Assembly: GCA_024635815.1 (NCBI GenBank) | Contig: JAGXIG010000111.1 | Span: 1-27,233, forward strand | Direction: 5' to 3' | From: Salegentibacter sp. | Lineage (GTDB): Bacteria; Bacteroidota; Bacteroidia; Flavobacteriales; Flavobacteriaceae | Length of the DNA: 27,233 nt | Shown: piece by piece, positions 16,490 through 22,618 of the stretch | How positions within the stretch are numbered: position 1 is the first letter of the stretch | Layout of the letters: every line of letters starts with the position of its first letter | Program-made: the position numbers and the translations under genes | The notes under the pieces: model-generated | The model's input: only the letters and a program-made list of their open reading frames with translations | Database searches by the model: none | Told to the model about the DNA's origin: nothing

Positions 16490-17854
16490 TTAGCTCACAA
16501 AGGCACTGTACCCAGTAATGGCACGGCCTACAATGAGCGAATTTATTTCTTTTGTTCCTTCGTAACTATAAATGGCCTCGGCATCAGCTACAAAACGGGC
16601 AACATCATATTCAAGAAGAATACCGTTTCCGCCCATCACCTCACGGGCACGGCTCACTACATCCCTGGTGCGCATACTACAGAAAACTTTAGCTAAAGAG
16701 GCGTGTTCATCTGTAAGTAAGTCGGCATCCTGCATTTCAGAAAGTCTGAAAACTAAAGTTTGCATCGCGGTAAGGTTGGAGAGCATTTCTACCAAATGAT
16801 TTTGAATTAATTGGTAGGAGGCAATCGGTCTCCCAAATTGCTCCCTTTTTCTGGTATATTTTAGAGCGCTTTCATAAGCACCACGGGCACAGCCAACCGC
16901 CTGCCAGGCTACTCCCGCGCGGGTCATTCGAAGAACTTTTGCGGTATCTTTAAAAGAATCTGCTTTTTGCAACCTGTCACTTTCGGGCACTACACAGTCG
17001 GTTAGGGTAATAATGGCGTTTTGCACAATTCGCAAGGCCATTTTATCCTCCATTTTTTCTGCCGTATATCCCGGATTTCCTTTTCTTACAAGAAAGCCTT
17101 TAACCTGGTTGCTATCTTCGTCGCGAGCCCAAATAATAATCACGTCGGCAAAAGTGGCATTACCAATCCATTTTTTCTGTCCGTTTAAAATCCAGTTCTC
17201 GCCATCAAATTTGCACGTGGTTTCGAGACCACCAGCCACGCCAGAACCAACATTTGGTTCTGTAAGGCCAAAAGCACCAATAGCGTCCAGTTTTTGCATC
17301 CTCGGAAGCCATTCCTGCTTTTGATCTTCGCTTCCGCATAGGTAAATAGATCCCATGGCAAGTCCGCTATGCACACCGAAAAATGTTGAAATTGAAACAT
17401 CTACACGGGCAATTTCCTGTGCGATGATACCTTCCATTAAAAACGGAAGGTTAGGGCAGCCGTAACCTTCATAAGGCACGCCTGTAATATTTAATTTTTT
17501 GAATTTGTCTATGATTTCGTGCGGAAATTTAGCACGGTTCCAATGGTCGTTTACCAAAGGTCGAACTTCATCTTCCATAAAATTGCGCACATCCATTTGA
17601 AGTTGGCGTTGCTCATCGGTAAGTTTAAGGTCTAGATTGTAAAAATCGCCGGTAATGGGAGGAAGGTCACTTTGGCCTTTTTTACGTTTGGTTTTTAACA
17701 TTTTCATCAAACCTTTAAGTTGGCGCTCATCCAGCTGACCCAAACTTTTCATCGCTTCTGAAAGGTCTATTTGCTCATTTATTTTTGCTAGTTGATCCAT
17801 ATCAACCGACTTTAATAGGTTGATGGTGTTTTTTACTTTTCTAAAAACGGACAT
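16490..17854 (-). CDS. Acyl-CoA dehydrogenase, glutaryl-CoA dehydrogenase-like
   Basis: This is a 454-residue flavoprotein. The FAD/acyl signature FGLTEPNVGSGV and QKKWIGNATFADV lie mid-sequence, YTRKREQFGRPIASYQLIQ lies in the C-terminal helical domain, and the catalytic Glu is in IYSYEGTKEINSLIVGRAITG. The pattern around VAWQAVGCARGAYESAL and YEGT is typical of the glutaryl-CoA dehydrogenase/ACX4 branch. Decarboxylating activity cannot be confirmed by eye. Relative to typical members it has an extra N-terminal region of about 70 residues, rich in Lys, Leu and Met. It is the first gene of a minus-strand run and begins just after the metK terminator. Confidence 0.9.
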   Translation of the reverse strand: MSVFRKVKNTINLLKSVDMDQLAKINEQIDLSEAMKSLGQLDERQLKGLMKMLKTKRKKGQSDLPPITGDFYNLDLKLTDEQRQLQMDVRNFMEDEVRPLVNDHWNRAKFPHEIIDKFKKLNITGVPYEGYGCPNLPFLMEGIIAQEIARVDVSISTFFGVHSGLAMGSIYLCGSEDQKQEWLPRMQKLDAIGAFGLTEPNVGSGVAGGLETTCKFDGENWILNGQKKWIGNATFADVIIIWARDEDSNQVKGFLVRKGNPGYTAEKMEDKMALRIVQNAIITLTDCVVPESDRLQKADSFKDTAKVLRMTRAGVAWQAVGCARGAYESALKYTRKREQFGRPIASYQLIQNHLVEMLSNLTAMQTLVFRLSEMQDADLLTDEHASLAKVFCSMRTRDVVSRAREVMGGNGILLEYDVARFVADAEAIYSYEGTKEINSLIVGRAITGYSAFVS

Positions 17855-17932
17855 AAGGTGTTTGATTGGTGTAGTTCTAAAATTAGGAATTAAAACTGCG
17901 TACGGTTGTTAAAGCTTTCCGAAGAAAACGTC

Positions 17933-17963
17933 AAAAAAAATACCGCTGAATGCAGCGGTATTT
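17933..17963 (-). terminator. metK terminator
   Basis: An 11-bp perfect stem (17938-17948 with 17953-17963, four-base loop) is followed on the minus strand by a run of eight T residues. It is 25 bases past the metK stop codon and separates metK from the acyl-CoA dehydrogenase gene. Confidence 0.9.
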
Positions 17964-17987
17964 AAGTAATAATTATGGCTTAGAATT

Positions 17988-19244
17988 TTATAAATTAAAA
18001 GCTTTCTTTACCTTATCAACATAATCAAGTTTTTCCCAGGTAAACAGTTCAACTTCTTTCTTTACTTCTCCTGAATACGGACTTTTAAAAATCTTGGTAA
18101 TGGTTCTTGGTTCTTTCCCCATATGCCCGTATGCGGCAGTTTCACGATAAATAGGGTTTCTAAGTTTCAGTCGGTTTTCAATGGCCCAGGGTCGCATATC
18201 AAAAATTTCAGCAACTTTTTGAGCAATTTCACCATCCTTCATATCTACTTTAGAAGTTCCGTAAGTTTCCACTGAAATTGAAGTTGGTTTTACCACTCCA
18301 ATGGCGTAAGAAACCTGCACTAAAACTTCATCTGCTAGTCCGGCAGCAACCAGATTTTTCGCAACGTGCCTGGCAGCATAAGCCGCAGAACGGTCTACTT
18401 TACTAGGGTCTTTCCCAGAAAATGCTCCGCCGCCGTGAGCACCTTTACCACCGTAAGTATCTACGATTATTTTTCTTCCTGTAAGTCCGGCATCGCCGTG
18501 GGGGCCGCCAATTACGAATTTTCCGGTAGGGTTTATATGATAAGTAATATCATCGTTAAATAGTTTTTGAACATATTTCGGCAATTGCTCTTTTACCCTT
18601 GGAATAAGGATTTTAAGAATATCTTTCTTGATTTTTTTGAGCATTTCATCATCATTCTCGTCAAAATCGTCATGCTGAGTGGAAACCACAATAGCCACTA
18701 TTTTCTGAGGAACGTTATCATCGCTATATTCAATAGTAACCTGGCTTTTAGAATCTGGTCGCAGGTAAGGAATATCTTTTCCTTCGCGCCTTAATTTTGC
18801 CAGTTCAATAAGTATTTTGTGAGAAATATCTAATGCCAGGGGCATATAATTTTCGGTCTCATTGGTGGCATAACCAAACATCATTCCCTGGTCTCCGGCA
18901 CCCTGTTCTTCTTTATTAGTGCGATCTACACCCTGGTAAATTTCCTGGGATTGTTCGTGGATTAAAGAAATAACGCCGCAGGAATCCCCGCTAAATTTAT
19001 AAGCACCTTTTGTATAACCAATATCATTGATTACTTCACGGGCAATATTTTGCACGTCTAAATAGGTGTTGCTTCTAACCTCGCCGGCAAGAACAACCTG
19101 ACCGGTAGTGACCAAAGTTTCACATGCGACTTTGGAATCTTCATCAAATGCAAGGAAGTTATCAAGTAAAGTATCGCTAATCTGATCTGCGATTTTATCT
19201 GGGTGTCCTTCAGAAACACTTTCTGAAGTAAATAAATAAGCCAT
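17988..19244 (-). CDS. metK: S-adenosylmethionine synthetase
   Basis: MetK makes SAM from methionine and ATP in the cytoplasm. The 418-residue protein carries all family hallmarks: [14 protein letters not shown] at the N-terminus, [12 protein letters not shown], and the glycine-rich phosphate loop [14 protein letters not shown] followed by [18 protein letters not shown]. Its length is slightly above the usual 380-400 because of an insertion around residues 190-215 ([13 protein letters not shown]). The ATG start at 19244 places the substrate-binding motif near residue 13, as normal. The leader of about 140 bases contains a SAM-II-like riboswitch, so expression is probably repressed by its own product. 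It is divergent from the methionine operon whose precursor it consumes. Confidence 0.98.
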   Translation of the reverse strand: MAYLFTSESVSEGHPDKIADQISDTLLDNFLAFDEDSKVACETLVTTGQVVLAGEVRSNTYLDVQNIAREVINDIGYTKGAYKFSGDSCGVISLIHEQSQEIYQGVDRTNKEEQGAGDQGMMFGYATNETENYMPLALDISHKILIELAKLRREGKDIPYLRPDSKSQVTIEYSDDNVPQKIVAIVVSTQHDDFDENDDEMLKKIKKDILKILIPRVKEQLPKYVQKLFNDDITYHINPTGKFVIGGPHGDAGLTGRKIIVDTYGGKGAHGGGAFSGKDPSKVDRSAAYAARHVAKNLVAAGLADEVLVQVSYAIGVVKPTSISVETYGTSKVDMKDGEIAQKVAEIFDMRPWAIENRLKLRNPIYRETAAYGHMGKEPRTITKIFKSPYSGEVKKEVELFTWEKLDYVDKVKKAFNL

Positions 19245-19305
19245 ATTTTTAAATTAGTTTAAAAAATACGGGTTGAATTTGACGGGAAAAGCTAAGGGAG
19301 TAGTG

Positions 19306-19379
19306 ATACTGCTTTAGCATTTTTCTTACACTTCTTAAAGTATAAAAGGGTTGCAATCAGTCAAATCCTTCCCTTTATT
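19306..19379 (-). promoter_or_regulatory. SAM-II-type riboswitch in the metK leader
   Basis: Read on the minus strand, stem P1 is AAAGGG (19371-19376) pairing with CCCTTT (19345-19350). It encloses a loop with GATTTGAC and ATTGCAA, the conserved L1 blocks of the SAM-II aptamer, with ATTGCAA abutting the 3' strand of P1 as in that family. The conserved GCTAAA follows at 19313-19318. Then CAGT (19309-19312) can pair with ACTG in L1 (19358-19361) to form the pseudoknot. Between P1 and GCTAAA lies an extra 8-bp hairpin (TTATACTT / AAGTGTAA), as in the long-loop variants. The aptamer starts within a few bases of the predicted transcription start. The identification rests on motif recall, not a covariance search. 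Confidence 0.75.
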
Positions 19380-19389
19380 AATTCGGATA

Positions 19390-19418
19390 CAAATGTATAA
19401 AAATAACTCAGACTCAAA
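19390..19418 (-). promoter_or_regulatory. metK promoter
   Basis: On the minus strand, TTTG (19415-19418), 17 bases, then TACATTTG (19390-19397) match the Bacteroidetes -33/-7 consensus. Transcription would start near 19384, directly ahead of the riboswitch. Confidence 0.75.
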
Positions 19419-19425
19419 CTTTCTT

Positions 19426-19448
19426 TAACCTACTTTTTCGTACTGTTG
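19426..19448. promoter_or_regulatory. Possible second copy of the Rrf2-region operator
   Basis: TAACCTACT followed by TTTTTCG and TACTGTT matches 15 of 23 positions of the palindrome at 25472-25494, including the first nine bases and the right-arm GTT. It lies just upstream of the metK -33 element. The right half is poor, so this is a weak call. The following stretch 19449-19620 is AT-rich and holds nothing I recognise. Confidence 0.3.
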
Positions 19449-19632
19449 AAATGTTTTAGAAATTAACTTTAAAATCGAAATATAGAGTTTTGATTTTATA
19501 AATCTGAAATAGAGCCTGTTAGGTTTTGTTTTCTATTAAAAAATAAATTATAAATAATTTTAAGGCGATTAAATTCTTGATTACTCAATTTTAACCGATA
19601 ATAATTTTTTTTCCATAAAAATGAAGCTTGGG

Positions 19633-19665
19633 TTTGGATATTAAAAATTTCTACCCTTATCTTTG
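19633..19665 (+). promoter_or_regulatory. Promoter of the methionine operon leader
   Basis: TTTG at 19633-19636 and TATCTTTG at 19658-19665, spaced by 21 bases, give a good Bacteroidetes promoter. The start would be near 19671, only about 15 bases before leader peptide 1. No other promoter of this quality was found between here and metY, so both leaders and the operon probably share this start. Confidence 0.75.
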
Positions 19666-19685
19666 TACCAAACAAAACAACGAAA

Positions 19686-19757
19686 ATGTACCAGGTAATT
19701 TGCAATATGATGCGTATGATGATGTGGAAAACTTCCGCAGCGCGCTCAATTGCTTAA
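19686..19757 (+). CDS. Methionine-rich leader peptide 1 (23 aa)
   Basis: This short reading frame runs from ATG at 19686 to TAA at 19755-19757 and starts about 15 bases after the predicted transcription start. Residues 7-15 read NMMRMMMWK: five of six consecutive residues are Met, with another Met at 1 and one Cys at 6. No Shine-Dalgarno sequence is seen, as usual for this phylum. The codons after the Met run (19737-19745, GCAGCG then CGC) repeat the descending arm of the terminator downstream and can pair with its ascending arm. A ribosome waiting for charged Met-tRNA at 19716-19724 would cover bases up to roughly 19737 and leave that segment free. A ribosome reaching the stop would mask it. 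I interpret it as a cis-acting attenuation peptide for the metY operon, not a functional protein. Confidence 0.8.
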   Translation: MYQVICNMMRMMMWKTSAARSIA

Positions 19758-19775
19758 TCCTGAAAAGATATAAAT

Positions 19776-19812
19776 TGCAAAAAGCCGCTGCCAATCGCAG
19801 CGGTTTTTTGCA
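19776..19812 (+). terminator. Attenuator hairpin 1
   Basis: The 16-bp stem pairs 19776-19791 with 19797-19812 (one G-U), has a CAATC loop and a six-T run in the descending arm. It is 18 bases after the leader 1 stop. The competing antiterminator pairs GCAGCG (19737-19742), plus GC after a one-base bulge (19744-19745), with 19784-19791 of the ascending arm. Confidence 0.85.
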
Positions 19813-19821
19813 TTTAAAGAG

Positions 19822-19846
19822 AGTCATTTCCGAGAAAGCGGAAATC
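19822..19846. repeat. Palindromic repeat copy A
   Basis: This is a hairpin of 7 bp (ATTTCCG 19826-19832 with CGGAAAT 19839-19845), flanked by GTC and CT. It is a diverged copy of the TCATTCCCACGAAGGTGGGAATCT-type unit found twice more nearby. Confidence 0.55.
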
Positions 19847-19870
19847 TAAGGTTAGATTGAAATTAAAAAT

Positions 19871-19895
19871 GAGATTCCCGCCTTCGTGGGAATGA
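19871..19895 (-). repeat. Palindromic repeat copy B (inverted)
   Basis: The hairpin pairs ATTCCCG (19874-19880) with TGGGAAT (19887-19893), including one G-U. Its reverse complement matches copy C at all but about two positions over some 25 bases. It lies 13 bases before leader peptide 2. Confidence 0.7.
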
Positions 19896-19908
19896 AAAAG
19901 AAAATATT

Positions 19909-20001
19909 ATGATTAAGGCAATAAATATTATGATGATGTGCACTATGATGATGTGTATGTGTATGCGACACATGAAATGCTATTGCCAAAACCGAATGTA
20001 A
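19909..20001 (+). CDS. Methionine/cysteine-rich leader peptide 2 (30 aa)
   Basis: This reading frame runs from ATG at 19909 to TAA at 19999-20001. Of 30 residues, 11 are Met and 5 are Cys; residues 8-19 read MMMCTMMMCMCM, followed by Met22, Cys24 and Cys26. Such composition is not expected from a functional protein and fits a leader that measures charged Met-tRNA, perhaps together with Cys-tRNA. Bases 19979-19989, encoding residues 24-27, can form an 11-bp helix (one G-U) with 20036-20046, the top of the ascending arm and the loop of the next terminator. Stalling in the Met run would free this segment; reaching the stop would hide it. No separate promoter is seen, so it is probably read through from attenuator 1. 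Confidence 0.82.
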   Translation: MIKAINIMMMCTMMMCMCMRHMKCYCQNRM

Positions 20002-20025
20002 CTTAGTTTGTTTAGAGTTCAATTT

Positions 20026-20066
20026 AAAGGTCCCCTTGGTAATAGCTACTTAAGGGGATTTTTTTT
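20026..20066 (+). terminator. Attenuator hairpin 2
   Basis: The stem pairs 20026-20039 with 20050-20063. The core is TCCCCTT (20031-20037) with AAGGGGA (20052-20058), extended at both ends through A-T and G-U pairs, and it runs directly into a T-run ending at 20066. It lies 24 bases after the leader 2 stop and 98 bases before metY. The competing antiterminator is 19979-19989 with 20036-20046. Confidence 0.88.
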
Positions 20067-20077
20067 ATTAAAACCAG

Positions 20078-20102
20078 TCATTCCCACGAAGGTGGGAATC
20101 TA
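20078..20102 (+). repeat. Palindromic repeat copy C
   Basis: ATTCCCA (20080-20086) pairs with TGGGAAT (20093-20099). It is the inverted partner of copy B, so the two bracket leader peptide 2 and attenuator 2. Units of this appearance (GTCATTCCCACGAAGG...) are common interspersed repeats in bacteria. Confidence 0.7.
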
Positions 20103-20164
20103 TCAAAAGCAAAATCAAGCTTCTAAAATTGAAGCAAAACAAAATTTTAAAAAAACTAGAAATT

Positions 20165-21457
20165 ATGAGTACTCAAAAATTTTCAACTAACGCATTACAC
20201 GCCGGTCACGATACTAAAGCTAACGGAGGAACAAGGGCGGTGCCAATTTACCAAACTACTTCTTATGTTTTCAATAATTCAGATCACGCTGCCAATTTAT
20301 TTTCCCTGGCAGAGCCTGGTTATATTTATACCCGTTTAAATAATCCTACTAACGATATTCTGGAACAACGCCTTGCAGCCCTGGAAGGCGGAATTGCCGC
20401 GGTTGTAACTGCTTCAGGCACGGCCGCAATTAATACCACGCTTTTAACGCTATTAAAAACCGGCGATCATATTGTGGCTTCCAGCAGCTTATACGGCGGT
20501 ACTTACAATCTCCTGAGTGTAACTTTACCGAGATTTGGAATTAACACCACTTTCGTAGATCCGGAGAATCCCGAGAATTTTAAAAAGGCAGCAAAAGAAA
20601 ACACTCGAGCGATTTTTGTGGAATCACTGGGGAACCCAAAATTGGATGTTTTAGACCTTAAAGCAATTTCCGCACAAGCTAAGGCGCTTAAAGTTCCATT
20701 TATAGTCGATAATACTGTAGCAACGCCTTCCTTACTAAAACCGATTGAATACGGGGCCGATATTGTAATAGAATCGCTTACCAAATACATAGGCGGTAAC
20801 GGCACTTCCCTGGGGGGCGCCATTATAGATGCTGGTAACTTTAACTGGGCCAATGGAAAATTCCCTGAATTCACCGAACCATCGCCGGGATACCACGGAC
20901 TTGTTTATCACGAAGCTTTAAAGGAAGCTGCCTTTATTGCAAAAGTTAGGATTGAAGGCCTTCGGGATCACGGTGCGGCCTTAAGTCCGTATAATGCATT
21001 TCAGATTATACAAGGTTTGGAAACCCTGGAAATTAGAATCAAACAGCATAGTGAAAATGCACTGGAACTCGCTAAATGGCTCGAGCAGCAGGAGGAAGTA
21101 AAATGGGTGAATTATCCTGGGCTTGAAAGCAGCAAGTATAATAAACTCGCCAAAGAATACCTTCCAAAAGGGCAAAGTGGTGTGGTTACTTTTGGAGTAG
21201 AAGGCGGCTTCGAATCGGCGAAAGTTGTGGCTGATGAAACAAAACTTTTCTCCCTGGTTGCCAATATTGGAGATACGAAGTCTTTGATTATTCATCCTGC
21301 AAGCACCACGCATCAGCAACTGGACGAAAAACAACAGGCTACCGCCGGAGTTACGCAAGACCTTATTCGTCTTTCGGTAGGTTTGGAAGCTGTAGAAGAT
21401 TTAAAAACAGATCTAAAAGAGGCTTTTGCTAAAATTCAGAAAAAAGCACTGGTATAA
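20165..21457 (+). CDS. metY: O-acetylhomoserine sulfhydrylase
   Basis: This PLP enzyme of the Cys/Met metabolism family makes homocysteine directly from O-acetylhomoserine and sulfide. Over 430 residues it shows YTRLNNPTNDILEQRLAALEGG, the TASGTAAI cofactor loop, VDNTVATP, the PLP Lys in ESLTKYIGGNG, and the C-terminal NIGDTKSLIIHPASTTH and QDLIRLSVGLE motifs. The extended segment around residues 220-250 (NFNWANGKFPEFTEPSPGYHG) is typical of the OAH sulfhydrylase branch rather than cystathionine synthases. The ATG at 20165 is chosen; an in-frame ATG at 20129 would add 12 Lys-rich residues not expected for the family. It is the first gene after two attenuators and the likely main target of their control. 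Confidence 0.95.
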   Translation: MSTQKFSTNALHAGHDTKANGGTRAVPIYQTTSYVFNNSDHAANLFSLAEPGYIYTRLNNPTNDILEQRLAALEGGIAAVVTASGTAAINTTLLTLLKTGDHIVASSSLYGGTYNLLSVTLPRFGINTTFVDPENPENFKKAAKENTRAIFVESLGNPKLDVLDLKAISAQAKALKVPFIVDNTVATPSLLKPIEYGADIVIESLTKYIGGNGTSLGGAIIDAGNFNWANGKFPEFTEPSPGYHGLVYHEALKEAAFIAKVRIEGLRDHGAALSPYNAFQIIQGLETLEIRIKQHSENALELAKWLEQQEEVKWVNYPGLESSKYNKLAKEYLPKGQSGVVTFGVEGGFESAKVVADETKLFSLVANIGDTKSLIIHPASTTHQQLDEKQQATAGVTQDLIRLSVGLEAVEDLKTDLKEAFAKIQKKALV

Positions 21458-21475
21458 TTTATTGTTGGTGGAAAG

Positions 21476-21516
21476 GCAAAGGAAAAAGCACCCAGGTTAA
21501 GTCTTTTTCCTTTTGC
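21476..21516 (+). terminator. Intercistronic hairpin between metY and metX
   Basis: GCAAAGGAAAAAG (21476-21488) pairs with the T-rich arm 21503-21516 through 13 bp with one bulged T. The descending arm contains TTTTT and TTTT but no T-run follows it. It may act as a partial terminator or an RNA-processing or stability element that sets the ratio of metY to the distal genes. Confidence 0.55.
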
Positions 21517-21542
21517 TCTTTCTAAATCGAAAAAAGAAAAAA

Positions 21543-22607
21543 ATGCTTCAGGAACTCTGTTTAAAAGATTTTGAAAATTCCGCGGGAACGGTTCAGGATA
21601 TTTATTTGAGCTTTCAGCAGTTTGGACAAAATTCCGAAACTGCGCCGGTGGTTTTAATAAATCATGCGCTTACCGGAAATTCCCAAATAACCGGGAAACT
21701 GGGCTGGTGGACCAAAATAGTAGGTCCTCAAAAATGCATTGATACCGATAAGTACAGTATTCTGGCCTTTAATATTCCTGGAAATGGTTTCAACGGAAAA
21801 AAGGAACATCTAATTGAAAATTACAAGGAATTTACGCTCCGGGATATTGCCAGGATTCAAGCTTTAGCGCTTCAGCAATTAAAAATCGAAAAACTTTTTG
21901 CTATAATTGGCGGTTCTATTGGAGGTGCCCTTGCCTGGGAACTGGCTGCTTTAAAACCTGGTTTAGCCGAAAATATCATTCCCATAGCCACAGATTATAA
22001 GGCAACAGATTGGGTGTTGGCAAATTGTAAAGTTCAGGAGCAAATTTTGAATAATTCCAAAGAGCCGGTGAAAGATGCGAGAATGCATGCAATGACCTTT
22101 TACAGAACGCCACAATCGCTAAGCAAAAAGTTTAACCGAACAAAAGAAGAGGTGAAGCCTTGTTATAAAGTGGAAGGCTGGTTGCAGTTTCACGGAGATA
22201 AACTCGAAGAGCGATTTCAATTAGCTTCTTATAAATTAATGAATCATTTGCTGACTACCATAGACATTAGTAAAGGCAGCGGTAATTACCTGGAAGCCGC
22301 AAAGCAAATAGAGGGAGATATTCATATTGTAACCGTAAATTCAGATTGGTTTTTCCTGGCCGATGAGAACTGGGATACTTATGTAAACCTTTCGCTTGTA
22401 AAAAATAATGTAAGCATACACGAAATAAGATCAATTCACGGGCACGATGCGTTTTTAATTGAAGCTTCGCAATTGTCCAGGTTTTTAAAACCGGTATTTG
22501 AGACCAACACTGAAGAAAATGAAACCAGCAAAATGCTGAAAGCAAAAAGTTTCAACAAACAGGCTAAGGAAGATAGGTCTGTTTCAAATTCCCAAATTTG
22601 GGGTTAA
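21543..22607 (+). CDS. metX: Homoserine O-acetyltransferase
   Basis: This 354-residue alpha/beta-hydrolase transfers acetyl from acetyl-CoA to homoserine, the committed step of methionine synthesis. Visible features are the oxyanion segment INHALTGNSQ, the nucleophile elbow GGSIGGALAWE with the catalytic Ser, VNSDWFFLADEN in the place of the catalytic Asp region, and the catalytic His in GHDAFLIE. Length and motif order are normal for MetX. The ATG at 21543 is used rather than an in-frame TTG at 21513, which lies inside the intercistronic hairpin. The next gene starts 11 bases after the stop, so metX and hom are tightly coupled. Confidence 0.94.
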   Translation: MLQELCLKDFENSAGTVQDIYLSFQQFGQNSETAPVVLINHALTGNSQITGKLGWWTKIVGPQKCIDTDKYSILAFNIPGNGFNGKKEHLIENYKEFTLRDIARIQALALQQLKIEKLFAIIGGSIGGALAWELAALKPGLAENIIPIATDYKATDWVLANCKVQEQILNNSKEPVKDARMHAMTFYRTPQSLSKKFNRTKEEVKPCYKVEGWLQFHGDKLEERFQLASYKLMNHLLTTIDISKGSGNYLEAAKQIEGDIHIVTVNSDWFFLADENWDTYVNLSLVKNNVSIHEIRSIHGHDAFLIEASQLSRFLKPVFETNTEENETSKMLKAKSFNKQAKEDRSVSNSQIWG

Positions 22608-22618
22608 AATATAAATTG

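Noticed and set aside
19628..19849. A 73-codon open frame overlapping leader peptide 1 and attenuator 1
   Set aside because: It starts at a TTG inside the promoter, upstream of the predicted transcription start, reads through the terminator hairpin, and has no recognisable domain. The shorter Met-rich frame explains the region better.
19909..20001. Leader peptide 2 as a functional metal-binding Met/Cys peptide
   Set aside because: Composition would allow copper binding, but the position before a terminator, the complementary 3' segment and the downstream methionine genes favour a cis-acting leader.
19686..20066. T-box or SAM riboswitch controlling metY
   Set aside because: No T-box sequence (TGGnACC-type) and no SAM-I or SAM-II core is visible on the plus strand here. 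The Met-rich frames plus paired terminators fit attenuation instead.
20129..20165. Longer N-terminus for metY starting at an in-frame ATG at 20129
   Set aside because: The 12 added residues (MKQNKILKKLEI) are Lys-rich and atypical, and MSTQKF at 20165 matches how MetY proteins normally begin.
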